From an uncultured Eubacteriales bacterium (GTDB lineage: Bacteria > Bacillota > Clostridia > Oscillospirales > Oscillospiraceae): a stretch of 6,529 nt of DNA. A model generated the notes under the pieces. It was not told the origin of the DNA, made no database searches, and saw only the letters and a list, made by a program, of their open reading frames with translations. Below, piece after piece: positions 1 to 5,242 of the stretch (its first letter is position 1; the number at the start of each line of letters is the position of its first letter). The stretch is from NCBI GenBank assembly GCA_900554625.1, contig USHP01000116.1, forward strand, positions 1 through 6,529, given 5' to 3'. The position numbers were made by a program, and so were the translations under genes.

Positions 1-1586
1 CCCTGAACCTGATCGACACGCCGGGCCATGTGGACTTTAACTACGAAGTGTCCCGATCCCTGGCCGCCTGCGAAGGTGCGGTGCTGGTGGTGGACGCTTC
101 CCAGGGCGTGGAGGCCCAGACTTTGGCCAATACCTACCTTGCCATTGACGCAGGGCTGGAAGTGCTGCCGGTCATCAACAAAATTGACCTGCCCTCCGCC
201 CGCCCGGCGGAAGTCAAGGCCGAGGTGGAGGACATCATTGGCATCCCCGCCGAGGATGCCCCGGAAATCTCCGCCAAAAACGGCATCAATATTCACAGCG
301 TGCTGGAAATGATTGTCAAAGACGTTCCCGCTCCTACCGGCGACCGGGAAGCGCCGCTGCAGGCACTGATTTTTGACAGCCAGTATGATTCCTACCGGGG
401 CGTCATCGTCTACACCCGGATCAAGCAGGGCACCGTCAAGCCCGGCGTGGATATTAAAATGATGGCCACCGGCGCGGTTTATAAGGTGGTGGAGGTGGGT
501 ACCATGACTCCCACCGGCCTGTGTCCCCTGGATGAACTGGGGGCCGGAGAAGTGGGCTACATCACCGCTTCCATCAAAACCGTTGCCGATACCCAAGTGG
601 GCGATACCATCACCACGGTGGAAAATCCCGCTTCGGAGCCGCTGCCCGGTTACCGGGCGGTGCAGCCCATGGTGTTCTCCGGCGTTTACCCCGCTGACGG
701 TGCCAAGTACCAGGATCTGCGGGACGCTCTGGAAAAGCTCAAGCTGAACGACGCTTCCATGAGCTACGAAATGGAAAGCTCCATCGCCCTGGGCTTTGGC
801 TTCCGCTGCGGCTTCCTGGGCCTGCTGCATATGGAGATCATCCAGGAGCGGCTGGAGCGGGAATACAATCTGGATCTGATTACCACCGCCCCCAACGTTG
901 TCTACCGGGTCACCAAAACCAACGGAGAGGTGATGATGGTCTACACCCCCCTGGACTACCCCGACCCCATGGAAATTCAGCTGGCGGAGGAGCCTTACGC
1001 CAAGGTCAACCTGATTGCTCCCCAGGAATATGTGGGCAACATTATGGATCTGTGCCAGCAGCGCCGGGGCGAATTCAAGGATATTGTCTACCTGGATGCC
1101 AGCCGGGTGGAGCTGCACTACGAAATGCCCCTGAATGAAATCATCTACGATTTCTTCGATGCCCTGAAATCCCGCACCAGAGGCTACGGAAGTTTGGACT
1201 ATGAACTCATCGGCTACCGTCCCAGCCGCCTGGTGAAGCTGGATATCCTGCTCAACGGCGACATTGTGGACGCCCTGAGCTTCATCCTCTTTGCGGACAA
1301 CGCCTATCCCCGGGCCCGGAAGATCTGCGAAAAGCTGAAAGAGAACATTCCCCGTGCCCAGTTTGAAATCCCCGTCCAGGCCGCCATCGGCGGAAAGATC
1401 ATCGCCCGGGAAACCATCAAGGCCCTGCGCAAGGATGTGCTGGCCAAGTGCTACGGCGGCGATATCACACGGAAGAAGAAGCTGCTGGAAAAACAGAAGG
1501 AGGGCAAAAAGCGGATGCGTACCTTCGGCACCGTCTCCGTCCCCTCCGAAGCCTTTATGGCTGTGCTGAAGCTGGATGAAGATTAA
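1..1586 (+). CDS. lepA: Elongation factor 4 (LepA), 5'-truncated by the window edge
   Basis: LepA is a ribosome-associated translational GTPase, related to EF-G, that acts on elongating or assembling 70S ribosomes in the cytoplasm. The reading frame is already open at the window edge (first whole codon at base 3), and 527 residues plus a stop are visible. The family is near 600 residues, so roughly 75 N-terminal residues with the P-loop and switch I are missing. Visible are the G3 motif DTPGH (residues 5-9), the G4 motif NKID (59-62, bases 177-188), the G5-like SAKNG, the EF-G-like middle domains, and the Lys-rich LepA C-terminal domain with [17 protein letters not shown] followed by a conserved VPSEAF segment. 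This C-terminal domain separates LepA from EF-G and TypA. The GTG at base 30 lies inside the G3 region and is not the true start. The gene ends in TAA, 19 bases before hemW, which points to one transcript. Confidence 0.97.
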   Translation, partial: LNLIDTPGHVDFNYEVSRSLAACEGAVLVVDASQGVEAQTLANTYLAIDAGLEVLPVINKIDLPSARPAEVKAEVEDIIGIPAEDAPEISAKNGINIHSVLEMIVKDVPAPTGDREAPLQALIFDSQYDSYRGVIVYTRIKQGTVKPGVDIKMMATGAVYKVVEVGTMTPTGLCPLDELGAGEVGYITASIKTVADTQVGDTITTVENPASEPLPGYRAVQPMVFSGVYPADGAKYQDLRDALEKLKLNDASMSYEMESSIALGFGFRCGFLGLLHMEIIQERLEREYNLDLITTAPNVVYRVTKTNGEVMMVYTPLDYPDPMEIQLAEEPYAKVNLIAPQEYVGNIMDLCQQRRGEFKDIVYLDASRVELHYEMPLNEIIYDFFDALKSRTRGYGSLDYELIGYRPSRLVKLDILLNGDIVDALSFILFADNAYPRARKICEKLKENIPRAQFEIPVQAAIGGKIIARETIKALRKDVLAKCYGGDITRKKKLLEKQKEGKKRMRTFGTVSVPSEAFMAVLKLDED

Positions 1587-1594
1587 GTGAAGTC

Positions 1595-1600
1595 GGAGGG
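1595..1600 (+). promoter_or_regulatory. Ribosome binding site of hemW
   Basis: GGAGGG lies 5 bases before the ATG at 1606, in the short gap after the lepA stop. It fixes the hemW start. No promoter or terminator fits in this gap, so hemW is read with lepA. Confidence 0.85.
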
Positions 1601-1605
1601 AATCT

Positions 1606-2799
1606 ATGCCAATTCTAACCAAACGCCCCAACAAACGTCCCTTGGGACTGTATATTCATGTGCCTTTCTGCCGCAGCAAGTGCCAGTACTGCGACTTCTA
1701 CTCCACCTGCACCAAGGAAGACAAGCTCATTGACGGCTACCTGGACGCAGTGTGTGATCATATCAAGGAGGCCGGAGAGCTGGCCCCCCATTACAAGGTG
1801 GACACCGTCTACTTTGGAGGCGGTACTCCGTCCTATTTCGGCGCCGATGGCCTGGCAGTCATCATGACCACCATCCGCCGCAATTTCGACGTGGACAACA
1901 ATGCCGAAATCACCTTTGAGGCAAACCCGGATTCCGTGTCCGACCGGCTGCTGCACCGGCTCCGGGCGGAGGGCTTCAACCGGGTCAGTCTGGGTGTTCA
2001 GTCCGACGACGATGAGATGCTGAAAAAGCTGGGCCGTCCCCACACCTATGCCCAGGCGGTGGCGGCTTACCACAAAATCCGCAAGGCAGGCTTCCGCAAT
2101 ATCTCCATTGACCTGATGTACGGCCTGCCGGGACAGGACTTGCAGGACTGGCAGGAGACGCTGGACAATGTGCTGAGGCTGAACCCGGAGCATATCAGCT
2201 GCTACGCCCTGAAAATTGAGGAGGGCACCCCCTTTGCCCAGTGCAAGGACATTCTGAATCTGCCCGATGATGAAACCCAGGCGGATATGTACCTGGCGGC
2301 GGTGGAAACTCTCCGGGGCCGTGGCTTCCGGCAGTACGAGATTTCCAACTTCTGCCGCAAGGGCCTGGTTTCCAAGCACAATATGAAGTACTGGACCGGC
2401 GGAGAATACCTGGGCTTCGGCCCCAGCGCCAGCTCCGACTTTGCCGGCAAGCGCTATACCCTGAAACGGGACTTGCAGGCCTATATCACTGGCATCCGGG
2501 AAGGCGGAGACATTATGGAGGACATTCAGGAGATCCCCCTGCGGGAGCGGGCGGGAGAATACCTGATGCTCCGTCTGCGCACCAACGTGGGCATTGACGC
2601 TCAGGAGTATGAGAAAATGTTCCTGCTGCCCTTTGCCCCTCTGGAAGATGTGCTGGAACAGCGCCGCCGGTTCTTCCACGCCACCCAGACTGACACCGGA
2701 CGGTGGGTGCTGACCCCCAAGGGCTACCTGGTCAGCAACGACATCATCACCGATCTGCTGCTTGCCCAGGACGGGTCCAACCCCTTGAAACGAATCTAA
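1606..2799 (+). CDS. hemW: Radical SAM heme chaperone HemW (HemN-like)
   Basis: HemW binds heme and a 4Fe-4S cluster with S-adenosylmethionine and is thought to deliver heme to respiratory proteins. It was long annotated as oxygen-independent coproporphyrinogen III oxidase. The 397-residue protein has the radical SAM motif C22-x3-C26-x2-C29 within HVPFCRSKCQYCDF, then GGGTPS (71-76, SAM binding), EITFEANP (101-108), VSLGVQS (127-133), LGRPHT (142-147) and MYGLPGQ (171-177), followed by the HemN-type C-terminal domain. True HemN carries a fourth cysteine two residues after the third; here that position is Phe (CDF), as in HemW, so I favour the chaperone over the oxidase. The length fits the family (about 380-400). 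The ATG at 1606 is supported by its GGAGGG. The lepA-hemW pair is a known Firmicutes arrangement, often followed by hrcA-grpE-dnaK, but here a terminator follows instead. Confidence 0.95.
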   Translation: MPILTKRPNKRPLGLYIHVPFCRSKCQYCDFYSTCTKEDKLIDGYLDAVCDHIKEAGELAPHYKVDTVYFGGGTPSYFGADGLAVIMTTIRRNFDVDNNAEITFEANPDSVSDRLLHRLRAEGFNRVSLGVQSDDDEMLKKLGRPHTYAQAVAAYHKIRKAGFRNISIDLMYGLPGQDLQDWQETLDNVLRLNPEHISCYALKIEEGTPFAQCKDILNLPDDETQADMYLAAVETLRGRGFRQYEISNFCRKGLVSKHNMKYWTGGEYLGFGPSASSDFAGKRYTLKRDLQAYITGIREGGDIMEDIQEIPLRERAGEYLMLRLRTNVGIDAQEYEKMFLLPFAPLEDVLEQRRRFFHATQTDTGRWVLTPKGYLVSNDIITDLLLAQDGSNPLKRI

Positions 2800-2805
2800 A
2801 CAACA

Positions 2806-2846
2806 GGCCGCTGCTGTCAGATGTAAGACAGCAGCGGCCCATTTTT
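2806..2846 (+). terminator. Intrinsic terminator of the lepA-hemW operon
   Basis: A perfect 13-bp GC-rich inverted repeat (arms 2806-2818 and 2827-2839) encloses an 8-base loop and is followed two bases later by five T (2842-2846). It starts 6 bases after the hemW stop. This is a textbook Rho-independent terminator on the + strand. The bases before the left arm are A-rich but have no A-run, so activity on the - strand would be weak. Confidence 0.93.
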
Positions 2847-2869
2847 GTATGCCGATTCGGGTGTTATGT

Positions 2870-2935
2870 AAAAAAACAATCTCTTTCGCCACCGGAACCC
2901 GTTGCCTTCCGGCTGCGGATAAAGGCAGAAACGGG
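2870..2935 (-). terminator. Weak candidate terminator downstream of the amidase gene
   Basis: Read on the - strand past the amidase stop (2939-2941), two overlapping hairpins can form. One pairs 2931-2935 with 2898-2902, extended by 2922-2927 with 2903-2908. The other pairs 2907-2912 with 2892-2897 (six bp, nine-base loop). A run of seven T on this strand (A7 at 2870-2876) follows, but it is 15 or more bases from the stems, so this is not a canonical terminator. The convergent gene needs some 3' end here, which is the main reason to list it. Confidence 0.3.
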
Positions 2936-2938
2936 AAC

Positions 2939-3667
2939 TCAGTAGTGCAGCTTCATTTCCTGGAGAAAGTCCCCGCAGATTACGTTGGCCTTCTTCACCG
3001 GCAAGGTAAGTTCATAGGCACCAAAATAGGCGGCCTTTGCAGGAGCCTGGCACAGGCTTTCTCCGAATGCCCCTATCACGGCGCTTTTGCCCAGGAATTG
3101 CGCATCCATTCCCGGGATGGACTCTGCGCCGATCCGATTGCACAACAGCACAGGCGTCACATTTTCAATGGCCCGCACATGTGCAATCTGATGGGTGGTT
3201 TCTCCGCCAAAGTTTGCCAGCACGCATAACAGATCCGCGCCCATACGAATCTGCTCACGGGAACGTTCAGGAAACCACAGGTCAAAGCAGATCTGTACGC
3301 CGATCTTGCACCCGTCCACGCAGAAGATGCGGTTTTCCTGCCCTCTGTCGAAAAGTTTCTTTTCAAAATCCGAAAGGTGGATTTTCCGGTACTTTCCAAT
3401 GTAATTACCGTTGCTGACAAATACGGCCGTATTGAATATCAAATCATTTTCTTTCTCTGCCAGGCCAAACAATATGCCGCAGGAATACTGCTTGGATAGT
3501 GCCAGAATTCTCTGAGTAGCCGTTCCTTCCGGGACTTGCTGGGCAAAAGATTGCAGAACTTCCCGGCTTTCAAATAAGTACCCACACATGGATAATTCCG
3601 GAAGAACCAATAGGTCGCAGGGATTTTGCTCCAGACAGTGCGTCAGCGTATCCAGATTTTTCTCCAT
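2939..3667 (-). CDS. Carbon-nitrogen hydrolase, nitrilase superfamily; N-terminus probably broken
   Basis: Enzymes of this superfamily cleave amides, N-carbamoyl compounds or nitriles in the cytoplasm using a Glu-Lys-Cys triad. From the only in-frame Met the protein has 242 residues, and all three catalytic positions are present: E24 in VLPELSMCGY, K95 in GKYRKIHL, and C127 in GVQICFDLWFPE. The order and spacing match the family. The substrate cannot be told from sequence; omega-amidase-like or carbamoyl-amine amidase-like roles are possible. The Met at 3667 has no Shine-Dalgarno sequence and falls after the conserved first beta strand. That strand (KVGFLQFDV) is encoded in the same frame just upstream, between 3668 and the stop at 3719-3721, without any start codon. 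With it, the protein approaches the usual 260-280 residues. So the gene is either frameshifted, recoded, or affected by a sequence error. Its GC content is lower than that of its neighbours. It lies 114 bases downstream of the small membrane protein gene on the same strand. Confidence 0.85.
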   Translation of the reverse strand: MEKNLDTLTHCLEQNPCDLLVLPELSMCGYLFESREVLQSFAQQVPEGTATQRILALSKQYSCGILFGLAEKENDLIFNTAVFVSNGNYIGKYRKIHLSDFEKKLFDRGQENRIFCVDGCKIGVQICFDLWFPERSREQIRMGADLLCVLANFGGETTHQIAHVRAIENVTPVLLCNRIGAESIPGMDAQFLGKSAVIGAFGESLCQAPAKAAYFGAYELTLPVKKANVICGDFLQEMKLHY

Positions 3668-3720
3668 GTCATGACAGACGTCGAACTGTAAAAAACCGAC
3701 TTTCCATGTATTTTCATATT
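3668..3720 (-). other. Out-of-frame N-terminal segment of the amidase
   Basis: Upstream of the Met at 3667 the amidase frame continues for 17 codons, reading YENTWKVGFLQFDVCHD, back to a TAA at 3719-3721. It contains no ATG, GTG, TTG, CTG or ATT. An ATG at 3715-3717, with an AGAAGG 15 bases upstream (3733-3738), sits in a different frame and would stop after 24 codons. One extra A in the A4 run right after this ATG (3711-3714) would join it to the amidase frame as MKNTWKVGFLQFDV, a typical family N-terminus. Confidence 0.7.
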
Positions 3721-3781
3721 ATTTGATCTGTTCCTTCTGCTGATTTGCAGTGCTTTTTTAAGCAGCGCTTTACAAGCTATG

Positions 3782-4009
3782 TTAGCTGATAAAAACCGTA
3801 TAAATAACCACGCCGTAGACAAACAGGGCAATCAACAGAGAACTCCATTTGTCGATGCTGCGTTTGCTTTCCAATCCCCTTACCACCACAGTGCTGGCGA
3901 GAAATGTAAGGGCTAGTGGTGTGGCGACAGCGAAGGGCAGCACCTGAAGCAGTCCCAATGCCGCAAACACAACGGCCAGTGCGGACAAAATCCTGTTGAG
4001 AAGTTTCAT
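3782..4009 (-). CDS. Small hydrophobic membrane protein, unrecognised
   Basis: I do not recognise this 75-residue protein. It is strongly hydrophobic: a first helix at about residues 7-26, a second at about 27-43 (separated by a Pro-containing turn), a basic, polar loop at about 44-55 (RGLESKRSIDKW), and a final helix at about 56-74. It is therefore a probable two- or three-helix inner-membrane protein whose positive loop should face the cytoplasm. The start is well supported: GGAGGG ends 6 bases before the ATG, and a plausible promoter lies just upstream. Because of this signal I treat it as a real gene and not a chance frame. It precedes the amidase gene on the same strand and may share its transcript, but nothing in the sequence ties their functions together. 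Confidence 0.75.
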   Translation of the reverse strand: MKLLNRILSALAVVFAALGLLQVLPFAVATPLALTFLASTVVVRGLESKRSIDKWSSLLIALFVYGVVIYTVFIS

Positions 4010-4014
4010 AACAA

Positions 4015-4022
4015 TCCCTCCA
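4015..4022 (-). promoter_or_regulatory. Ribosome binding site of the small membrane protein
   Basis: On the - strand ATGGAGGGATTGTTATG places GGAGGG 6 bases before the ATG at 4009. The first ATG of this string (4021-4023) is in another frame and overlaps the site, so 4009 is the start. Confidence 0.75.
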
Positions 4023-4065
4023 TGTAAACCCCCGGTTTTCGACTCCTTCCTGTTAAAATTTTATC

Positions 4066-4093
4066 ATAATACCGTAGGCAAGTCCACTGTAAA
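4066..4093 (-). promoter_or_regulatory. Probable sigma-A promoter of the small membrane protein gene
   Basis: On the - strand a TTTACA -35 box (4088-4093), a 16-base spacer and a TATTAT -10 box (4066-4071) precede the gene, giving a leader of about 50 bases. Overlapping TATGAT offers an alternative -10 at 19 bases. The surroundings are A/T-rich. It lies directly downstream of the palindromic terminator of the preceding unit, as expected for a new transcription unit. Confidence 0.55.
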
Positions 4094-4113
4094 TTGCCCG
4101 CAGCATCGCGGCC

Positions 4114-4157
4114 AAAACGCAATTTGCCCGGGTGGTATTCCACCCGGGCAGCGTTTT
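4114..4157. terminator. Large palindrome, probable (bidirectional) intrinsic terminator
   Basis: A perfect 11-bp repeat (4125-4135 and 4140-4150, sequence TGCCCGGGTGG) closes a 4-base loop. An outer repeat, AAAACGC (4114-4120) with GCGTTTT (4151-4157), extends it across a four-base AATT bulge on one side. It lies downstream of the dapH / Cys-rich gene unit on the - strand and is the only strong candidate to end it. On that strand the stem is followed by AATTGCGTTTT, a weak U-tract; on the + strand it is followed by GCGTTTTT, which is better, although no + strand gene precedes it. Confidence 0.7.
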
Positions 4158-4199
4158 TATGGTTTGACCTGGGCAGAGGATTTCTCTGCCCCACAGGAC

Positions 4200-4331
4200 T
4201 TAGCAGCAGCCGCAGCCGTTGTCGTTGGTCATGGTGCCGTTACCGCAGCCGCAGAACAGCAGCAGCAGGATCACGATCCACCACCAGTTGTTGCCGATGC
4301 AGCTGCACAGATTGTTGTTGTTACCACACAT
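4200..4331 (-). CDS. 43-residue Cys-rich mini-protein with a short hydrophobic core
   Basis: This protein has 43 residues, among them eight cysteines (positions 2, 9, 11, 27, 29, 40, 42, 43) and nine asparagines. The layout is an Asn/Cys N-terminal part (MCGNNNNLCSCIGNN), a hydrophobic core WWWIVILLLLF (16-26), then FCGCGNG and a C-terminal GCGCC. The core is short for a transmembrane helix but could anchor the protein peripherally or as a marginal helix. The start rests on GGAGG 8 bases before the ATG; a longer in-frame extension toward dapH lacks such a site. I recall similar tiny CGCG proteins in clostridia, sometimes labelled 'chorion class high-cysteine protein', but their function is not known to me. 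It follows dapH by 92 bases with no terminator between, so the two may be co-transcribed. Metal binding, or a structural disulfide-rich role such as in a spore or cell envelope, are guesses. Confidence 0.75.
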   Translation of the reverse strand: MCGNNNNLCSCIGNNWWWIVILLLLFCGCGNGTMTNDNGCGCC

Positions 4332-4339
4332 AAGAAGTA

Positions 4340-4345
4340 CCTCCG
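4340..4345 (-). promoter_or_regulatory. Ribosome binding site of the Cys-rich mini-protein
   Basis: CGGAGG on the - strand ends 8 bases before the ATG at 4331. It decides the start and rules against the upstream in-frame Met codons. Confidence 0.8.
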
Positions 4346-4347
4346 AA

Positions 4348-4402
4348 ACATTTTCTTGAGCTTCACCGCTCATTCCATGGTATTCCGCAGGGCAGAAAAT
4401 GT
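4348..4402 (-). repeat. Inverted repeat in the leader of the Cys-rich gene
   Basis: ACATTTTCT (4348-4356) and AGAAAATGT (4394-4402) form a perfect 9-bp inverted repeat 37 bases apart. The enclosed part holds a smaller hairpin, GAGC (4358-4361) with GCTC (4368-4371). The structure sits between dapH and the Cys-rich gene and ends three bases before the ribosome binding site on the - strand. No T-run follows, so it is not a terminator. Confidence 0.5.
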
Positions 4403-4423
4403 GCGTCGGTACGGGGGGAAATC

Positions 4424-5116
4424 TTATAAAGTCCGCAGGGCATCCACCAGGGCGGTCTTGCCGGCGGTCTTTTCGTCCTTGACTTTGATGACCCGGGCGG
4501 GGCATCCGGCCACCACGGTGTTGGGCTCCACATCGGAAACCACAATGGCGCCGGCAGCCACAACGGCATCGTGACCGATCCGGCAGCCTTCAATCACTAC
4601 GGCGTTGGCGCCGATGAGGACGTTGTCCTCTACCACCACCGGGGTTGCGGAGGCAGGCTCCACCACACCGGCCAGCACCGCACCGGCGCCCACATGGCAG
4701 TTCTTGCCTACGGTTGCCCGGCCGCCCAGCACGGCGCCCATGTCGATCATGGTGCCCTCGCCAATGATGGCGCCGATGTTGATGACGGCACCCATCATAA
4801 TCACGGCGTTCTTGCCGATCTCCACCTGCTCGCGGATAATGGCGCCGGGTTCAATCCGGGCGGGGATGTCCTTCAGATCCAGCATAGGGATGGCGGAGTT
4901 GCGGCAGTTGTTCTCAATTTCCACATGGTCGAACTCGTTGCTTTCCAGCACCGGAGCAACGTCCTTCCAGTCGCCGAAGACGATTTTGCACCCTTCCGCG
5001 GCGGGGAACTCCCGGCAGTTGGGGAAGGCAACGGGCTGCTTTTCCCAGACGTAGACTTTTACCGGGGTTTTCTTTTCCGAGGTACGGATATATTCAATAA
5101 TCTGTTGTGCATCCAT
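4424..5116 (-). CDS. dapH: 2,3,4,5-tetrahydropyridine-2,6-dicarboxylate N-acetyltransferase (DapH)
   Basis: DapH transfers an acetyl group from acetyl-CoA to ring-opened tetrahydrodipicolinate (L-2-amino-6-oxopimelate), the first step of the acetylase branch of DAP and lysine synthesis in the cytoplasm. The 230-residue protein has the DapH N-terminal domain ([10 protein letters not shown], then KTPVKVYV), the family signature [20 protein letters not shown] (73-92), and then a left-handed beta helix of hexapeptide repeats from about 88 to 200. Conserved segments include [20 protein letters not shown] and [11 protein letters not shown] with the conserved His141. It matches Bacillus subtilis DapH (about 236 residues) from memory along the whole length, and the acyl donor (acetyl, not succinyl) is inferred from that match. 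The ATG at 5116 has AGGAG 9 bases upstream and a good promoter. The adjacent divergent genes look like the later steps of the same branch. Confidence 0.96.
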   Translation of the reverse strand: MDAQQIIEYIRTSEKKTPVKVYVWEKQPVAFPNCREFPAAEGCKIVFGDWKDVAPVLESNEFDHVEIENNCRNSAIPMLDLKDIPARIEPGAIIREQVEIGKNAVIMMGAVINIGAIIGEGTMIDMGAVLGGRATVGKNCHVGAGAVLAGVVEPASATPVVVEDNVLIGANAVVIEGCRIGHDAVVAAGAIVVSDVEPNTVVAGCPARVIKVKDEKTAGKTALVDALRTL

Positions 5117-5133
5117 AACGATTTTCTCCTTTT

Positions 5134-5156
5134 GTATGATGGTTTATCATACCATC
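5134..5156. promoter_or_regulatory. Overlapping dyads across the dapH -10 box (candidate operator)
   Basis: GTATGAT (5134-5140) and ATCATAC (5146-5152) form a 7-bp inverted repeat with a 5-base spacer. A second dyad, GATGGT (5138-5143) with ACCATC (5151-5156), overlaps it. The first dyad covers the dapH -10 box and predicted start point (about 5139), a placement typical of a repressor site. Confidence 0.4.
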
Positions 5157-5174
5157 TTTTTGTTCCAAACTCAA
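5146..5174 (-). promoter_or_regulatory. Sigma-A promoter of dapH
   Basis: On the - strand a TTGAGT -35 box (5169-5174), a 17-base spacer and a TATGAT -10 box (5146-5151) are well matched to consensus. The expected start near 5139 gives a leader of about 23 bases, which leaves no room for a lysine riboswitch. Confidence 0.75.
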
Positions 5175-5183
5175 GGGGATAAA

Positions 5184-5212
5184 TTGACACCGCCGGGCAT
5201 TTGGCGTATAAT
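5184..5212 (+). promoter_or_regulatory. Perfect-consensus sigma-A promoter of the deacetylase-aminotransferase operon
   Basis: TTGACA (5184-5189), exactly 17 bases, then TATAAT (5207-5212): both hexamers and the spacing match the vegetative consensus. The expected start near 5219 gives a leader of about 24 bases before the ATG at 5243. The -35 box is 9 bases from the -35 box of the divergent dapH promoter. Confidence 0.9.
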
Positions 5213-5229
5213 ACTGGTAAAATTTCCAC

Positions 5230-5235
5230 AGGAGG
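5230..5235 (+). promoter_or_regulatory. Ribosome binding site deciding the deacetylase start
   Basis: AGGAGG lies 7 bases before the ATG at 5243. A TTG 14 codons upstream in the same frame (5201) lies between the -35 and -10 boxes and cannot be on the transcript, so 5243 is the start. Confidence 0.9.
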
Positions 5236-5242
5236 CATTGCC

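Noticed and set aside
1615..2892. Long - strand open frame of 425 codons opposite hemW
   Set aside because: It mirrors the codon pattern of a conserved gene in GC-rich DNA, has no recognisable motifs, and would run through the hemW terminator.
2849..3417. + strand open frames of about 126 codons opposite the amidase
   Set aside because: No ribosome binding sites or recognisable motifs; they overlap each other in different frames and lie opposite a gene with a complete catalytic triad.
3742..3781. Hairpin around TGCTT-loop-AAGCA as a terminator between the membrane protein and amidase genes
   Set aside because: Only five contiguous base pairs with two mismatches beyond, and no T-run in the - strand direction.
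4200..4505. 101-codon version of the Cys-rich protein starting inside dapH
   Set aside because: The extension overlaps the dapH 3' end in another frame and has no ribosome binding site, while GGAGG sits just before the ATG at 4331.
5134..5165. Hairpin followed by TCTTTTTG on the + strand as a terminator
   Set aside because: No + strand gene lies upstream to end, the stem is AT-rich and short, and the region is better explained by the dapH promoter and its possible operator.
4571..5182. + strand open frame opposite dapH, His/Gly/Asp-rich
   Set aside because: Its repetitive look is the mirror of the hexapeptide repeats of DapH; it also runs through both divergent promoters.
5201..5242. Upstream TTG start extending the M20 amidohydrolase by 14 codons
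   Set aside because: The TTG lies between the -35 and -10 boxes of the consensus promoter and has no ribosome binding site; AGGAGG supports the ATG at 5243.
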